NCBI GenBank assembly: GCA_030725745.1
Contig: JANRFH010000045.1
Coordinates: forward strand, 1-64,000
DNA length: 64,000 nucleotides
Origin: Akkermansiaceae bacterium
GTDB taxonomy: Bacteria; Verrucomicrobiota; Verrucomicrobiia; Verrucomicrobiales; Akkermansiaceae
Direction of reading: 5' to 3'
Below are positions 63,105 to 64,000 of the stretch, piece after piece; within the stretch, counting starts at the first letter, position 1; each line of letters opens with the position of its first letter. The position numbers were made by a program, and so were the translations under genes. A model generated the notes under the pieces. That model saw only the letters and a list, made by a program, of their open reading frames with translations, was not told the DNA's origin and searched no databases.

Positions 63105-64000
63105 ATGCCTTCCCGCCTTCCATCCGCCTGGTTCTCGAATGTCCGTGGCGACATCCTCTCCGGCCTCGTCGTCGCCCTCGCCCTGATCCCGGAGGCCATC
63201 GCCTTTTCCATCATCGCCGGGGTCGATCCAAAAGTCGGCCTCTACGCCTCTTTCCTCATCGCCATGATCACCGCATTCGTCGGTGGCAGGCCAGCCATGA
63301 TCTCCGCCGCCACCGCCGCGATGGCACTGCTGATGGGCACCTTGGTGAAAAACCACGGCGTGGAATACCTCTTCGCCGCCACTGTCCTCACCGGTGTCAT
63401 TCAGGTCATCCTTGGCTTCATGAAAGTCGGCAGCGTCATGCGTTTCGTCTCGAAATCCGTGATGACCGGCTTCGTCAACGCCCTCGCCATCCTTATCTTT
63501 CTCGCCCAGCTCCCCGAGCTGAACCTGTGGAAAGCCGATGTCACCTGGATCGCATGGGCGCTCACTGCCGGCGGTTTGGCCATCATCTACATCCTCCCGC
63601 GTTTCACGAAAATCATCCCCTCGCCCCTCATCTGCATTATTGTCCTCTCGCTCATCGCGTATTTCACGAACATGGATGTGCGCCGCGTCGGCGATCTCGG
63701 AGCCCTGCCTAGCTCGCTCCCCGCCTTCCTCCTGCCGAAAGTCCCGTTCAGCTTCGAGACCTTCCAGATCATCCTCCCCTACGCTATCAGTCTCGCCATC
63801 GTCGGCCTGCTAGAGTCCCTGCTCACTGCCCAGATCGTCGATCAGCTCACGGACACCTCCAGCGATAAAAACCGCGAAGCCCGCGGCCAGGGCATCGCGA
63901 ACTTCATCACCGGCTTCTTCGGCGGCATGGCCGGTTGCGCCATGATCGGCCAGTCCGTCATCAACGTGAAATCCGGTGGCCGCACCCGCCTCTCCACCTT
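63105..64000 (+). CDS. SulP-family anion transporter (partial, runs off the end)
   Basis: The 5' part of a SulP permease: [35 protein letters not shown] at residues about 15-49 is the family signature. Then [18 protein letters not shown], a series of helices and [18 protein letters not shown], and the [31 protein letters not shown] segment at the window end. About 298 residues are visible; the remaining helices and the C-terminal STAS domain would lie beyond 64000. Sulfate, bicarbonate or chloride could be transported. ATG 63105 is the first start before the signature. Confidence 0.92.
   Translation, partial: MPSRLPSAWFSNVRGDILSGLVVALALIPEAIAFSIIAGVDPKVGLYASFLIAMITAFVGGRPAMISAATAAMALLMGTLVKNHGVEYLFAATVLTGVIQVILGFMKVGSVMRFVSKSVMTGFVNALAILIFLAQLPELNLWKADVTWIAWALTAGGLAIIYILPRFTKIIPSPLICIIVLSLIAYFTNMDVRRVGDLGALPSSLPAFLLPKVPFSFETFQIILPYAISLAIVGLLESLLTAQIVDQLTDTSSDKNREARGQGIANFITGFFGGMAGCAMIGQSVINVKSGGRTRLST

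Overview
The window looks like a piece of a Verrucomicrobiota chromosome, close to the Luteolibacter/Akkermansiaceae type. This is an inference from protein style, not from a marker gene: two PEP-CTERM surface proteins with the verrucomicrobial C-terminus (P-E-P, hydrophobic helix, RRRR), a Gram-negative outer-membrane set (LptD, a TolC/RND pump, several lipoproteins), a shortened ATP synthase delta subunit, many start codons without a Shine-Dalgarno sequence, and a mix of housekeeping genes in short operons. There are no phage, plasmid, IS transposase or CRISPR genes. One tRNA gene (Ser, anticodon GCT) lies at the left end.

Layout. 0.2-7.4 kb: tRNA-Ser; a minus-strand hisK-like/thyA/folA operon (histidine and thymidylate/folate metabolism); a secreted esterase; leuA; a lone HlyD-type adaptor; a spermidine-synthase-like protein. 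7.4-15.4 kb: a TM2 protein that appears frameshifted, an HU protein, and the complete F-type ATP synthase operon atpB-E-F-H-A-G-D-C. 15.5-25.7 kb: HupE/UreJ-like membrane protein, Mn/Fe superoxide dismutase, RmuC, an FG-GAP repeat protein, a MITE-like element, a PEP-CTERM protein, a methyltransferase, a nitroreductase and LptD. 25.8-31.7 kb: a tripartite RND efflux operon (outer-membrane lipoprotein, adaptor, pump). 32-39.7 kb: cardiolipin-synthase-like PLD protein, TrmH/RlmB-type rRNA methylase, metallophosphoesterase, an orphan NuoA, a Dabb protein, a CysJ-like flavoprotein, and gcvT-gcvH. 39.7-51 kb: a catalytically dead rhomboid-like protein, a TPR membrane protein, ComEC, ileS-lspA, accD and an AddA/UvrD-like helicase-nuclease. 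51-64 kb: a PEP-CTERM gene interrupted by an in-frame TGA, a degenerate GH25 lipoprotein, a rimK(+TrkA_C)-rimB pair, a secreted protein with a degenerate Lon-like domain, YbgC thioesterase, a receptor-type Ser/Thr kinase, a CPBP protease, a deaminase, an acidic unknown, a small lipoprotein, a membrane protein and the start of a SulP transporter.

Most striking non-coding structure. Of the convergent gene pairs separated by more than about 60 bp, five carry a paired-arm inverted repeat. Each arm is itself a small hairpin, and differences between arms are often compensatory (5205-5310, 15465-15537, 38097-38177, 47869-47939, 51994-52106). One such unit also sits in frame inside the helicase gene (48286-48317). 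Gaps between co-directional genes instead carry arrays of 7-mers (1669-1696, 13339-13450, 14932-15008) or 9-mers (60678-60780), mostly as inverted pairs. Together with the 208-bp MITE-like element at 20256-20463, these repeats are the best candidates for something not yet well described. The genes themselves are mostly conventional.
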